Source: DAIODI01 sp046349255 (GTDB lineage Bacteria > Pseudomonadota > Alphaproteobacteria > Rhizobiales > Aestuariivirgaceae). From it: a DNA stretch of 64,000 nt. The notes beneath the pieces are model-generated. The model had not been told where the DNA came from, did no database searches, and saw nothing but the letters and a program-made list of their open reading frames with translations. Positions 34,411-43,409 of this stretch are shown one piece after another; positions within the stretch are counted from its first letter, which is position 1; every line of letters begins with the position of its first letter. The translations under genes and the position numbers were made by a program. The stretch is taken from assembly GCA_046349255.1 (NCBI GenBank), contig JAXMCR010000003.1, forward strand, positions 372,001 to 436,000, given 5' to 3'.

Positions 34411-35667
34411 ATGCTCAAGAACATCCGCACCCTGTTGAACAGGTTCCGGCGCTCGCAGGGAGGCAACAGCGCCTTCATCGTTGCGCTCTCCGCACCCATC
34501 CTGATGGCAGGCATGGGGTTCGCCACCGAAACGTCCTTCTGGTACTTCAAGCAGCGCAAGCTGCAGCTTGCGACCGACGGCGCTGCGTACGCCGGCGGAA
34601 TCGACAGACGTGCGGGCGCGGCGCTCGCAACGGTGAAGTCCACGGCGCTGACGATGGCGCTGAAGGCGGGCTACGACGGCGCGGGGACACTTTCGGTAAA
34701 CTTGCCGCCGCTGACCGGGCCAAACGCGGGCAACACGGACAGCGTCGAGGTGCTCGTCGACGAGCAGCTGCCACGCTACTTCACTGCCTTCTTCACCGCT
34801 GCGCCGGTCTGGATGCATTCGCGCGCGGTTGCCCGGTTCAAGACCGCTTCGAGCGCCTGCGTTCTGGCGCTGTCGGCCAGCGCGTCGAAGGCGGCATACT
34901 TCTCGGGCGCGAGCAACCTGAACCTCACCGGGTGTTCGGTGATGGCGAACTCGATGGCGAGTGACGCCGTGTCGGTGCAGGGATCCGCGAAACTCGCGAC
35001 ACCATGTGTCTACGCTGCAGGCGGCGTCGTTTCGACGAGCGGACTGTCGCTCACCGACAGCGACTGCAAGCAGCGCGGGCCGCAGGCGAACCAGGCGCCT
35101 GCGGCCGATCCGTTCCAGGCGCTCGCCGCACCCACCCAGCCGACAGGCGCGTGCAAATCCACGACCGGCGCGACTTTGCAACCGGGTAGGTATTGCAGCG
35201 GCATGGACATCAAGAGCAACGTCACGCTGAAGCCCGGCCTCTATTATCTAAACGGCGACTTCCAGGTGAACGCCAACGCGAAAATCACCGGCACGGGCGT
35301 CACCATCTTCCTCGCCGGCGGCGCGAAGGTGAACATCAATGGCACCGCGACGCTCGACCTTCAGGCGCCAGCGACCGACCAGAAGGACGGCAGCGTCAAG
35401 GGCGTGTTGTTCATGGGCGATCCCGCCTACAACAGCACGGGCACCCGGCACTCCTTCAACGGCACGGCGAACTCGAAGCTCACCGGCGCGATCTACTTCA
35501 AGCGTCAGGGTGTCGACTACAATGGCAGCTTCGCGGGTCTGAACGGCTGCACGCAGGTCGTGGCCGACACCGTGTCGTGGACTGGCGCTGCGAACGTCAG
35601 CGTCGATTGCTCCGCCTACGGCATGTCACCCATTCCGGCGACGAAGGTCGTGCAGATCGTCGAGTGA
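34411..35667 (+). CDS. TadG-like pilus-assembly/surface protein
   Basis: 418 residues. N-terminal TadE/G-type segment: basic stretch, then GGNSAFIVALSAPILMAGMGFATETSFWYFKQRKLQLATDGAA, a single membrane helix followed by the conserved 'LQ.ATDAAA' motif, which anchors it with the large part outside. The remaining ~370 residues are Ser/Thr/Asn-rich and strand-like, with scattered cysteines and a repeating GTxVTIFLAGG-type pattern suggestive of a beta-helix. TadG proteins belong to Flp pilus systems; no tad/cpa genes are nearby. The ATG lacks a clear Shine-Dalgarno and follows AT-rich hairpins. Confidence 0.82.
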   Translation: MLKNIRTLLNRFRRSQGGNSAFIVALSAPILMAGMGFATETSFWYFKQRKLQLATDGAAYAGGIDRRAGAALATVKSTALTMALKAGYDGAGTLSVNLPPLTGPNAGNTDSVEVLVDEQLPRYFTAFFTAAPVWMHSRAVARFKTASSACVLALSASASKAAYFSGASNLNLTGCSVMANSMASDAVSVQGSAKLATPCVYAAGGVVSTSGLSLTDSDCKQRGPQANQAPAADPFQALAAPTQPTGACKSTTGATLQPGRYCSGMDIKSNVTLKPGLYYLNGDFQVNANAKITGTGVTIFLAGGAKVNINGTATLDLQAPATDQKDGSVKGVLFMGDPAYNSTGTRHSFNGTANSKLTGAIYFKRQGVDYNGSFAGLNGCTQVVADTVSWTGAANVSVDCSAYGMSPIPATKVVQIVE

Positions 35668-35702
35668 GATGACGCCGGCCCCGGGCTCGTCTAGCCTTGG
35701 GC

Positions 35703-36467
35703 ATGACCGCCACGCCCCGTTCCATTCTCGTCACCGGCGCCACTTCGGGCATCGGCCGCGCTGTTGCCCTCGAGTTCGCCCGCTCCGGCGATCGGCTGGT
35801 CCTGACCGGCCGCAACGGCGACCGGGGAAAGGCCGTCGCCGACGAGTGCCGGACAGCCGGCGCCGGGGACGCTCACTTCATCGAACTCGACATCACCGTC
35901 AAGGAAGCCGGCGACTACCTCGTTGGGGAGGCGGTGGGCCGGTACGGCCGCCTCGATGTGCTCGTGAACAACGCCGGTATCCTCTACCGGGGCACTGCCA
36001 TCGAATGCACCGACGAGCAGTGGGACGCGATCATGGCGACGAACGTCACCGCGACGTTCCGCTTGTCGCGCGCCGCAGTGCGGGTGATGAAGCCGCAGGG
36101 CAGTGGGGTGATCGTCAATGTCGCTTCAGACTGGGCGCTGGTCGGGGCGCAGCGCGCGCTGGCCTACGGGGTGTCGAAGGGCGCGATCGCCCAGCTCACC
36201 CGATCGATGGCGGCAGACCATGCCCGTGACGGCATCCGGGTCAATGCGGTCTGCCCCGGCGACACCGATACGCCGATGCTCGACAGCGGCGTGCCGAAGG
36301 GGCAGTCGCGGGATGATCGGCTCCGCGATCTCGGGAGCGCGATCCCGCTCGGACGGGTCGGCCGGCCGGAGGAGGTTGCGCGCGCCGTGCAGTTCCTTGC
36401 CTCGGATGCGTCGAGCTTCATGACCGGCGTGCTGATGCCGGTCGACGGCGGCAACACCGCCGTCTGA
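35703..36467 (+). CDS. Short-chain dehydrogenase/reductase (SDR)
   Basis: 254 residues from the ATG at 35703 (a TTG two codons earlier is possible). Classical SDR: cofactor loop TGATSGIGRA, NNAG motif, catalytic Ser in NVASDW and YxxxK as YGVSK, then the substrate loop PGDTDTPML and C-terminal GVLMPVDGGNT. Preference for NAD(H) or NADP(H) is not certain; the Arg after beta-2 (TGRN) favours NADP. Substrate unknown. Confidence 0.92.
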   Translation: MTATPRSILVTGATSGIGRAVALEFARSGDRLVLTGRNGDRGKAVADECRTAGAGDAHFIELDITVKEAGDYLVGEAVGRYGRLDVLVNNAGILYRGTAIECTDEQWDAIMATNVTATFRLSRAAVRVMKPQGSGVIVNVASDWALVGAQRALAYGVSKGAIAQLTRSMAADHARDGIRVNAVCPGDTDTPMLDSGVPKGQSRDDRLRDLGSAIPLGRVGRPEEVARAVQFLASDASSFMTGVLMPVDGGNTAV

Positions 36468-36481
36468 CCGGTTTCGCGCCG

Positions 36482-37168
36482 TCAGATGGTGGCCGGCTTG
36501 CGCCGCTTGGACAGGAAGCCGATACCCGCAAGGCCACCCACGAACAATACAGCCGCCGGTGGGATCGGGGCATGCGTGATGCTGATCTGCACGAGCATGT
36601 CGTCGAAGTCGTTGTCGCCGGTACCACCGCCGTCCGAGAACATCGCGTAGACGACGCTGTAGTTGTTGGTCGCGCTGAATCCGCCGCGCGGCCTGAAGCC
36701 GATCGAAATGTCGCGACCGCCGTTCATCGGACCTCCGTTGTCTGCCTCGCCCGAACCACCGGAGGCGACCTTGAACCTGAACGGAACGAGCGAGCCGCTC
36801 GTCGGCCCGAACTTCGACGTGACGGACGCGCCTGCCGCTGCCGTCGTATCGAACAGTTTCCCCGTCGCCGTGCCGCCGAGCGAGTCGAGTTCGTTCGTGA
36901 AGCCCGCCTCCTTACCGAGGAAGGTGTATGTGATTTTCGCGTTCGTATCCGAGTAGAAATTGAGACCAAGGTTCGTGTCGTTCTTGCCGAACGAGAGGAT
37001 CTGATCTCCTGGTGCGAGATCTGCCGGCTGATTGCTCGGGTTGAACGCAGAGTTGAGTGTCGTTGTGGTCCCGCCGGTGAAGTAGAAGTAGGAAAGTGCC
37101 GAGGCGGGTGCCGAAGACGCCATGAGCGCGGCAAGGCCGCAGGCAAGCATAAGGGTTCGCGAAGGCAT
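36482..37168 (-). CDS. PEP-CTERM-type exported protein with DUF4114-like region
   Basis: 228 residues. Signal peptide MPSRTLMLACGLAALMASSAPASA. A Thr/Gly/Asn-rich, calcium-binding-like body ends in GDNDFDDMLVQI, the core pattern of DUF4114. The C-terminus is a sorting signal of PEP-CTERM/VPxPA type: IPPAAVLFVGGLAGIGFL followed by SKRRK. Exosortases cut at this tripeptide-like motif and anchor the protein to the envelope or exopolysaccharide matrix. No exosortase lies in the window. Confidence 0.8.
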   Translation of the reverse strand: MPSRTLMLACGLAALMASSAPASALSYFYFTGGTTTTLNSAFNPSNQPADLAPGDQILSFGKNDTNLGLNFYSDTNAKITYTFLGKEAGFTNELDSLGGTATGKLFDTTAAAGASVTSKFGPTSGSLVPFRFKVASGGSGEADNGGPMNGGRDISIGFRPRGGFSATNNYSVVYAMFSDGGGTGDNDFDDMLVQISITHAPIPPAAVLFVGGLAGIGFLSKRRKPATI

Positions 37169-37417
37169 TCCGGTCTCCGTGCCTGTTGAGTTAGCCGCAC
37201 TGTGTGGAGGGTTCGGCGCCCGCTCGAAGCGGTGCCTGGATCGGAGCCGTCCCTCTCTCCTTAATTCTTTCTGAACAATAGCCGCCGGGTGTTGCCGAGG
37301 GGTTTACGGGGACGCTCGCATTTGTCCTGCAATCGGCGTGAAATCTCGGCAATTCCGCTTGTCTTGACGGGCCGCCATCCCATGTGAACACCTGACGGCG
37401 AAGTTCCGGAGGTTCCC

Positions 37418-38887
37418 TTGATCCCGTTTGACAACTCGTACGCCCGCCTGCCGGAGGAGTTTTATGCGAAGCTCGATCCGACGCCCGTCGAAGCCCCGCG
37501 GCTGATCAAGCTCAACCGGCCGCTGTGCGGAGACCTCGGGATCGATCCGGAAGCCTTCGATACGGTAGCCTGGGCCGAGATCGCCGCCGGGAACCGCGTG
37601 CCCGACGGCGCCGAGCCGCTCGCGATGGCCTACGCGGGACATCAATTCGGGCAGTTCGTGCCGCAGCTCGGCGATGGGCGCGCCATCCTCCTTGGCGAGG
37701 TGATCGACCGGAACGGCGTGCGCCGCGACCTCCAGCTCAAGGGGTCGGGCCCGACGCCGTTTTCGCGCCGGGGTGATGGCCGCGCTGCGCTTGGGCCGGT
37801 CCTGCGGGAATACATCGTCGCAGAGGCGATGCACGCGTTCGGCATCCCGACCACGCGGGCGCTCGCGGCGGTGACGACCGGCGAACCCGTCTACCGCGAG
37901 GAAGCGTTGCCCGGCGCCGTGCTGATCCGCATCGCGTCGAGCCACGTGCGCGTCGGCACCTTCCAGTACTTCACCGCGCGCCGTAACCGCGAGGCGGTGC
38001 GCCAGCTCGCCGATTACGTGATCGACCGTCATTACCCGGAGGCACGCGCGCAGGCGCAGCCCTACGTCGCCCTGCTCGAGGGTGTGGTCGCGCGGCAGGC
38101 GAAGCTGATCGCCCGGTGGATGAACGTCGGCTTCATCCATGGCGTGATGAACACCGACAACATGAGCATCGCCGGAGAGACGATCGACTACGGGCCGTGC
38201 GCCTTCATGGACGCCTATGACCCCGCGACCGTCTTCAGCTCCATCGACCAGATGGGCCGCTACGCCTATGCGAACCAGCCGGGCATAGCGCAGTGGAACC
38301 TCGCAAGGCTCGCCGAGACGCTCCTACCGCTGCTCGCCGATGACGAGAACGCCGCCCTCGCCGCCGCCAACGCCGCGATCGGGCGCTTCGCCGAATTGTT
38401 CGAGACGGCGTGGCACGCAGGCCTCCTGCGCAAGCTCGGGCTGACCGGCGAGGATGAGGAGGATCTTGCGCTGGTGCAGGCGCTGTTCAACGAGATGCAG
38501 GCGCAGGGCGCGGACTTCACATTGACGTTCCGCCGGCTGGGCGACTCGCTGCGTTCGCCTGCCGCACGGGATGAACTCGAGACTCTGTTCGGCGGCTCGT
38601 CCGCGTTCGCCGACTGGCGCACCGCGTGGACCGCGCGCAGCAGCATCGACGGTCGCTCGGATGCCGTGCGGGCGCAGGCGATGGCCGAGGTCAATCCGCT
38701 CTACATTCCGCGCAACCATCGCGTGGAGCAGGCTCTGGCGGCGGCCGTTCGCGACGCCGATTACCGGCCGTTCGAGAGGCTGCTCACGGTCTTGAGCGAA
38801 CCGTTCGTCGAACGGGCCGGTTTCGAGGCCTATACGCAGCCTGCCGCGCCGCACGAGCGGGTGACGAAGACGTTCTGCGGCACCTGA
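37418..38887 (+). CDS. selO: Protein adenylyltransferase SelO
   Basis: 489 residues, the usual length of the bacterial YdiU/SelO pseudokinase family, which transfers AMP from ATP to Ser/Thr/Tyr of target proteins during redox stress. Family stretches: YAGHQFGQFVPQLGDGRAILLGE, KGSGPTPFSRRGDGRAALGPVLREYI, and the metal-binding MNTDNMSIAGETIDYGPCAFMD. The selenocysteine found near the C-terminus of vertebrate SelO is represented here by an ordinary Cys (KTFCGT). Confidence 0.95.
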   Translation: MIPFDNSYARLPEEFYAKLDPTPVEAPRLIKLNRPLCGDLGIDPEAFDTVAWAEIAAGNRVPDGAEPLAMAYAGHQFGQFVPQLGDGRAILLGEVIDRNGVRRDLQLKGSGPTPFSRRGDGRAALGPVLREYIVAEAMHAFGIPTTRALAAVTTGEPVYREEALPGAVLIRIASSHVRVGTFQYFTARRNREAVRQLADYVIDRHYPEARAQAQPYVALLEGVVARQAKLIARWMNVGFIHGVMNTDNMSIAGETIDYGPCAFMDAYDPATVFSSIDQMGRYAYANQPGIAQWNLARLAETLLPLLADDENAALAAANAAIGRFAELFETAWHAGLLRKLGLTGEDEEDLALVQALFNEMQAQGADFTLTFRRLGDSLRSPAARDELETLFGGSSAFADWRTAWTARSSIDGRSDAVRAQAMAEVNPLYIPRNHRVEQALAAAVRDADYRPFERLLTVLSEPFVERAGFEAYTQPAAPHERVTKTFCGT

Positions 38888-38927
38888 CCGGAAATACTCC
38901 GCGGCTGCGGCGCGATCCCCGTAAAGC

Positions 38928-39422
38928 TCAGGCCTTCAGCGCCGCCGCGATCTCGGCCAGCGTGGCCTTCTCCGCGTCGGACACCTTCACGCCGCCGAAC
39001 CCCAGGAACCCGCCCTCCGTCGAGGCTTCCGCCACCTTCTCGGCGATCGAATTGAGCCAAGCCTTGAAACCTGGCGCATCCGCCGGCGCCTTGGCGTCGA
39101 TGATCTGGGCCACCCTGCCTAGCCGCTGGATCACCTGCGCCTTGATCTCGGCGGCAGACTTGCCCGCGAGATCCGCCTTGAGGCTGTCGCGCGCGGCCGT
39201 TCGGCCCTGCGGGGTCTCGAAGTCGGTGACGATCGCCTTGGCGAGCGCGTTCGCACCGGGATCGTTCTTGGCGGCGAGGAGCGCAGTGGCGCTCGCCATG
39301 CCTTCCTTCATCGTGCCCCAAAGCCCGCTCGGTTCGCCAAGCGTTACCGCCATCCCCGCAAGCATCGGGCTGGCGAGGACCGTGTTCCATTCATCGGGCG
39401 TGAAAGCCGTCTTGTCGACCAT
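38928..39422 (-). CDS. Conserved hypothetical protein (164 aa)
   Basis: Soluble, Ala/Lys-rich and largely helical, beginning MVDKTAFTPDEWNTVLASPM and ending with EGGFLGFGGVKVSDAEKATL. I recall similar uncharacterised proteins in other proteobacteria but no function. No signal peptide, cysteine cluster or enzyme motif. Convergent with selO (40-base gap). Confidence 0.75.
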   Translation of the reverse strand: MVDKTAFTPDEWNTVLASPMLAGMAVTLGEPSGLWGTMKEGMASATALLAAKNDPGANALAKAIVTDFETPQGRTAARDSLKADLAGKSAAEIKAQVIQRLGRVAQIIDAKAPADAPGFKAWLNSIAEKVAEASTEGGFLGFGGVKVSDAEKATLAEIAAALKA

Positions 39423-39450
39423 CTGTTCGTTCTCTCCTGTTCAGGCTCCG

Positions 39451-39885
39451 TCAGAGGCAACCATGGTAGCGCAGGCACCCGTTGTAGTTGGGGTTATTGA
39501 CGCCCCAGTTATTGGCGCAAGCGCTCGCCCAGCTCGAGCATCGCCCGCCACCTGGCGGTGGTGGGGGAGGCGCATAGGCCGGAGCGTTCCACCAGATGCG
39601 CGGATAGTAATACCCCTGGTAGAAATAGGGGTAGCCGTAGCGAGGATAGGCATAGCGGGGCCCGTAGTATGGGCGGTAGCCATATCCGTAAGGACGGTAG
39701 CCGTACCCGTAGGGACGGTAGCCGTACCCGTACGGCCGATAACCGTAGCCGTAGTATCCGGCAGGCTCGATGGTCGTTCTCGTCGGCTGAGGGCCGCTCT
39801 GCGCCGAAGCGGCAGAGGCGCCGAAGCCGATCGTCGCTCCGGCCAGCAGGCCGAGGGCGAGGGAGCGCATGGACGAGAGGTTCAT
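39451..39885 (-). CDS. Secreted GYGYRPY-repeat protein
   Basis: 144 residues from the ATG at 39885, with AAGGAG 9 bases upstream. Signal peptide ends SAASAQ. The mature chain is Gly/Tyr/Pro/Arg-rich with four tandem GYGYRPY heptads, then Tyr-rich and poly-Pro stretches, and a C-terminal CSSWASACANNW...CLRYHGCL segment with four cysteines that resembles the BA14K-like lectin tail of Rhizobiales. Probably an envelope or matrix protein. Divergent from the zinc peptidase. Confidence 0.75.
   Translation of the reverse strand: MNLSSMRSLALGLLAGATIGFGASAASAQSGPQPTRTTIEPAGYYGYGYRPYGYGYRPYGYGYRPYGYGYRPYYGPRYAYPRYGYPYFYQGYYYPRIWWNAPAYAPPPPPPGGGRCSSWASACANNWGVNNPNYNGCLRYHGCL
39671..39754 (-). repeat. 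21-bp tandem repeat coding GYGYRPY
   Basis: Four 21-bp units starting at 39671, 39692, 39713 and 39734; units 2 and 3 differ by one base, units 1 and 4 by several, so amplification of the central units is likely recent. Frame-preserving. Confidence 0.9.
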
Positions 39886-40009
39886 GGAACGAAACTCCTT
39901 CACGCAAGTGTGGTTGCAGCGGGGCACTGCAATCGCCAGATGGAGTTTGCGGACAATCGCGGCTAAGACAAGGCAACCGCCGACCGGCGGCTCGAGGGGG
40001 TTCAAGGAC

Positions 40010-40708
40010 ATGTTTGGCGATCCGCTGTTCTGGCTGCTGGTGCTGCCGGGGATGCTGCTCGGGTCCTATGCGCAGTCGCGCATCAAGCTGAACGTCTCCA
40101 AGTACTCCCGCGTCCCGACCACCAACGGCATGACCGGCGCGGAAGTCGCGCGCCACATCCTCGACGCGCAGGGCCTGCGCGACGTCGCGGTCGAGGCAAC
40201 ACCGGGGATGCTCAGCGACCATTACGACCCGCAGACGAAGGTTCTTCGCCTGAGCCAGAACGTGTTCTACGCACCGACCGTTGCGGCGGCCGGCATCGCG
40301 GCGCACGAGGCCGGGCATGCCGTGCAGGACGCAGAGGACTACTTCCCGCTCGAAGCCCGCACGTGGATCGTGCCCTTCGTGCAGATCGCGTCGCAGGTCG
40401 CACCGTGGCTCTTCATCGCCGGCTTCATCATCGGCAGCATCAAATTGACGTGGGCAGGGGTGCTGCTGTTCGGCGCCTCCTCGCTCTTTGCGCTCCTCAC
40501 GCTGCCGGTCGAGTTCAACGCCAGCCGTCGCGCCATGGACCTGCTCGTGAAACAGGGCATCGTGCGCGGCGAGGATCAGGTGGACGGCGTGCGGAAGGTC
40601 TTGTCCGCTGCAGCGTGGACCTACGTGGCGGCCGCCATGTCGGCGATCGGGAGCTGGCTCTTCTACGTCATCTTGATCATGTCGAATTCCCGTCGCACTA
40701 CGGCGTAA
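40010..40708 (+). CDS. Neutral zinc metallopeptidase, YugP type
   Basis: 232 residues from the ATG at 40010 (the frame runs further up but that part is antisense to the repeat-protein gene). N-terminal membrane helix, cytoplasmic zinc-peptidase domain with HExxH (AAHEAGHAVQ at about residue 90), and two or three C-terminal helices (APWLFIAGFIIGS; AGVLLFGASSLFALLTL). Belongs to the Zn_peptidase_2 family. Physiological substrate unknown, possibly membrane-protein quality control. Confidence 0.9.
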   Translation: MFGDPLFWLLVLPGMLLGSYAQSRIKLNVSKYSRVPTTNGMTGAEVARHILDAQGLRDVAVEATPGMLSDHYDPQTKVLRLSQNVFYAPTVAAAGIAAHEAGHAVQDAEDYFPLEARTWIVPFVQIASQVAPWLFIAGFIIGSIKLTWAGVLLFGASSLFALLTLPVEFNASRRAMDLLVKQGIVRGEDQVDGVRKVLSAAAWTYVAAAMSAIGSWLFYVILIMSNSRRTTA

Positions 40709-40742
40709 GATCGCCTCACCAACCCCTTCGAAAGGAACGACC

Positions 40743-41573
40743 ATGGTCGATGCCAAGAAACTGCTGGACGTGCTGCTGGCCGGAGCGGGCGGCGGCTCGC
40801 CGGAGTCGCGCAAGCAGGTCGAGGACGCGATCAACCAGGGATCGGAGGCCGCGCGCGGCATGGCGCAGCAGGCGGCGACCCGCGTGTCGGACGTGCTCGG
40901 TCAGGCACAGGAGAAGCTGAAGGGCACTGGCGCCGAGCAATACGTCGGCCAAGCCCGCGACCTCGTGGACAAGAACCCGGTCGCGGCGGTCACGGCACTT
41001 GGCGGCCTCGCGGCGCTGCTTCTTGGCACTCGCGGCGGCCGCGAGATGGCGGGCGGCCTCGCCAAGATCGGCGGCCTCGCGGCGGTGGGCGGCATCGCCT
41101 ACAAGGCGCTGCGCAACTACCAGGACGGCAAGGCGCTCACCGCCGGTATCCCGGGCCTCGACCAGCTCACCGCACCGGCAGGGTCCGGTTACGAGCCGGA
41201 CGCGCACACCAATGACACGGCGACGCTGATGCTCAAGGCGATGATCGCCTGCGCCGCCGCCGACGGCACAGTGGACGAGGGCGAGCGGAAGGTCATCCTC
41301 GGCGACATGCAGCAGGCCGGGCTCGGCAGCGATGCGGCAAAGTTCCTCGCGGACCAGATCGCGCATCCGGCAAGCGTGGATCAGCTCGCGGCGGCCTGCG
41401 GCGGTTCGAGCGCATTGGCGTTGCAGGTCTACGCGGCGGCGCACATCGTCGCATCGTCCAATCTAGAGAAGGCGTTCCTCGGCGACCTGGCGAAGGCGCT
41501 GAAGCTCGATCCGGCGCTCGCCGCGCAGGTTGGCAAGCTTGTCGAGGAAAGCCGCGGGCACCAGCCGGTCTGA
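40743..41573 (+). CDS. DUF533/TerB-like inner-membrane-associated protein
   Basis: 276 residues. The N-terminal amphipathic helical part is followed by a Gly/Ala-rich hydrophobic stretch (VTALGGLAALLLGTRGG ... GGLAAVGGIAYKAL) and a C-terminal TerB-like helical domain (residues ~155-270, IACAAADGTVDEGERKVIL). This is the YebE/DUF533 architecture. TerB domains bind metals or partners in stress responses, but YebE-type proteins are not biochemically defined. AAGGAAC upstream of the ATG. Confidence 0.88.
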   Translation: MVDAKKLLDVLLAGAGGGSPESRKQVEDAINQGSEAARGMAQQAATRVSDVLGQAQEKLKGTGAEQYVGQARDLVDKNPVAAVTALGGLAALLLGTRGGREMAGGLAKIGGLAAVGGIAYKALRNYQDGKALTAGIPGLDQLTAPAGSGYEPDAHTNDTATLMLKAMIACAAADGTVDEGERKVILGDMQQAGLGSDAAKFLADQIAHPASVDQLAAACGGSSALALQVYAAAHIVASSNLEKAFLGDLAKALKLDPALAAQVGKLVEESRGHQPV

Positions 41574-41586
41574 TCGCGGCACGCCT

Positions 41587-42678
41587 TTGAAGATCGCGTT
41601 CTACGCGCCTCTGAAGCCGCACGATCATCCGGTACCCTCGGGCGACCGGCTGATGGCGCGGCAACTCCTGTCGTGCATGGAGCTCCGCGGCCACACGCCC
41701 GTCGTCGCCTCGACGCTGCGGACGTTTCTTGCCGAACCGGACGCAGAGGCTCTCGAACGGCAGCGGCAGGAGGGCGACGACGAAGCGCGGCGGCTCATCA
41801 CGGCGTGGGAGAGCAGCGGCGATGTCCCGGATCTCTGGTTCAGCTACCACAACTACTACAAGGCGGTGGACTTCATCGGGCCGGCGGTCGCACGCCGCTT
41901 TGACATTCCGTACGTGATCGCAGAAGGCTCCTACGCGCCGAAGCGCGACCGCGACGACTGGGCGCCGCACCAGGCAGCGGCACTCGCAGGGCTCGAGCAG
42001 GCGAGCCTCCACCTCTGCTTCACCGAACGGGACCGCAAAGGGCTCGCGCAGGTGACCGCGGCCGAAAAACTCGCCGACTTCCCGCCGTTCGTCGACGTCG
42101 AGCCGAACAGGCAGCATCGCGGGCGTAACGCTGTACCGGTTCTCGTGACGGTCGGCATGGCGCGGCCGGGCAAGAAGCTCGAGAATTTCCGGCAGCTCGC
42201 CGCCACGCTCGAACGGATCGCCAACCTCGACTGGCGGCTCGAGGTCGTCGGCGGCGGCGCAGCGGGCGAGGAAGCGCGCGCTGCGTTTGGCGGGTTGGGC
42301 GACCGTGTCACATGGCACGGCGAACGGCCGCGCGAGTCGCTGTTCGAGGTGCTCGCGCGCGCCGATCTGTTCGTCTGGCCGGGGTTCGAGGAGGCTTATG
42401 GACTCTCGTATCTCGAAGCGCAGGCGCACGGTTTGCCGGTCGTGGCGCGCGATGAGGGCGGCGTCTCGTCCGTCGTCCGTCACGGGGAAACGGGGCTCCT
42501 GACGCCGCATGGCGACGAGGCTGCGCTCGCTGATGCGATCGCGTCGCTGGTGCAGGATCCGTCGCGCCGGGACCGGATGGGCGAGGCGGCGAAGCGGTTC
42601 GCGCTGGAGGAGCGGTCCATGGAGGTTGCCGCGCGGAGACTGGATGCGCTGCTTCAGCCGTTGGTCGCCCGCAAATGA
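41587..42678 (+). CDS. Glycosyltransferase family 4 protein
   Basis: 363 residues from a TTG at 41587 (LKIAFYAPLKPHDHPVPSGD, the usual GT4 beginning); a TTG at 41530 would overlap the preceding gene. GT-B fold: N-terminal acceptor domain, then the donor domain with EEAYGLSYLEAQAHGLPVVA, the E-x7-E motif of retaining GT4 enzymes. Cytoplasmic or peripheral membrane, sugar and acceptor unknown. The stop overlaps the next gene (ATGA 42675-42678). First gene of the 41.6-54.3 kb glycan cluster. Confidence 0.9.
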   Translation: MKIAFYAPLKPHDHPVPSGDRLMARQLLSCMELRGHTPVVASTLRTFLAEPDAEALERQRQEGDDEARRLITAWESSGDVPDLWFSYHNYYKAVDFIGPAVARRFDIPYVIAEGSYAPKRDRDDWAPHQAAALAGLEQASLHLCFTERDRKGLAQVTAAEKLADFPPFVDVEPNRQHRGRNAVPVLVTVGMARPGKKLENFRQLAATLERIANLDWRLEVVGGGAAGEEARAAFGGLGDRVTWHGERPRESLFEVLARADLFVWPGFEEAYGLSYLEAQAHGLPVVARDEGGVSSVVRHGETGLLTPHGDEAALADAIASLVQDPSRRDRMGEAAKRFALEERSMEVAARRLDALLQPLVARK

Positions 42679-43409
42679 CCGACTGGTCGCCGTTCCATCG
42701 CGAACTCGAAGCGTGGGCGAGGGCAGGGCTCCAGGCGCGCCTGTGGCTCCGCGACGACGATGTGACGGATGCGACGCCGGCGCTCGACCGCTTTCTCGCG
42801 TTGGTCGCGACGCGCGCGATCCCAGTCGTCTTCGCGGCCGTGCCTTTGGGAGTGAAGGAGCGGCTCGCCGTCGCGCTGTGCGACTGCCCGCATGTGACGG
42901 TCGCCCAGCACGGCTACGCGCACGTGAACCATGCGCCCGCCGGAGCGAAGAAGTGCGAACTCGGCGATGACCGCCCGCTCATCGCCGTACTGTCCGAGCT
43001 CGCATGGGGGCGGGACCGACTGAACGCCGTGTTCGGCCACCAGGCGATCCCGCTGCTCGTACCACCCTGGAACCGGATTTCCGACGCGGTGGCGCACGCT
43101 GCCGTTCCGTCGGTTGGGGCCGCGATCTCGTCCTACCGCGGCGCGCTAATCGAATCCGGTCTGCCGGTCGTCAATACGCATGTCGACATCATGGACTGGC
43201 AAACCCGCACGGGGCGCGAGCCGCACGTGCTGGTCGAGGAGCTGTGTGGCGCGCTGCGGCAGCAACGGACTGGGAATGGCGGCCCCGTCGGCATCCTGAC
43301 CCATCATCTCGTTCACGATCAAACGGCAGACCGGTTCCTCGCGGAGCTGTTCGTCGAAGCGCGGGATGCCCAGTGGCCCGATGGCCGGGCGGTGATCGCT
43401 ACAGCGTGA
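42675..43409 (+). CDS. Polysaccharide deacetylase-like protein
   Basis: 244 residues, translationally coupled to the GT4 gene. NodB-like fold features: acidic pair in WLRDDDVTD and metal-binding HxxxH in QHGYAHVNH, then a catalytic-looking PPWNRI loop and C-terminal LTHHLVHD. No signal peptide, so it likely acts on a cytoplasmic or inner-leaflet lipid-linked glycan intermediate rather than an extracellular polymer. Overlaps the convergent MBL-fold gene by 11 bp. Confidence 0.85.
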   Translation: MTDWSPFHRELEAWARAGLQARLWLRDDDVTDATPALDRFLALVATRAIPVVFAAVPLGVKERLAVALCDCPHVTVAQHGYAHVNHAPAGAKKCELGDDRPLIAVLSELAWGRDRLNAVFGHQAIPLLVPPWNRISDAVAHAAVPSVGAAISSYRGALIESGLPVVNTHVDIMDWQTRTGREPHVLVEELCGALRQQRTGNGGPVGILTHHLVHDQTADRFLAELFVEARDAQWPDGRAVIATA

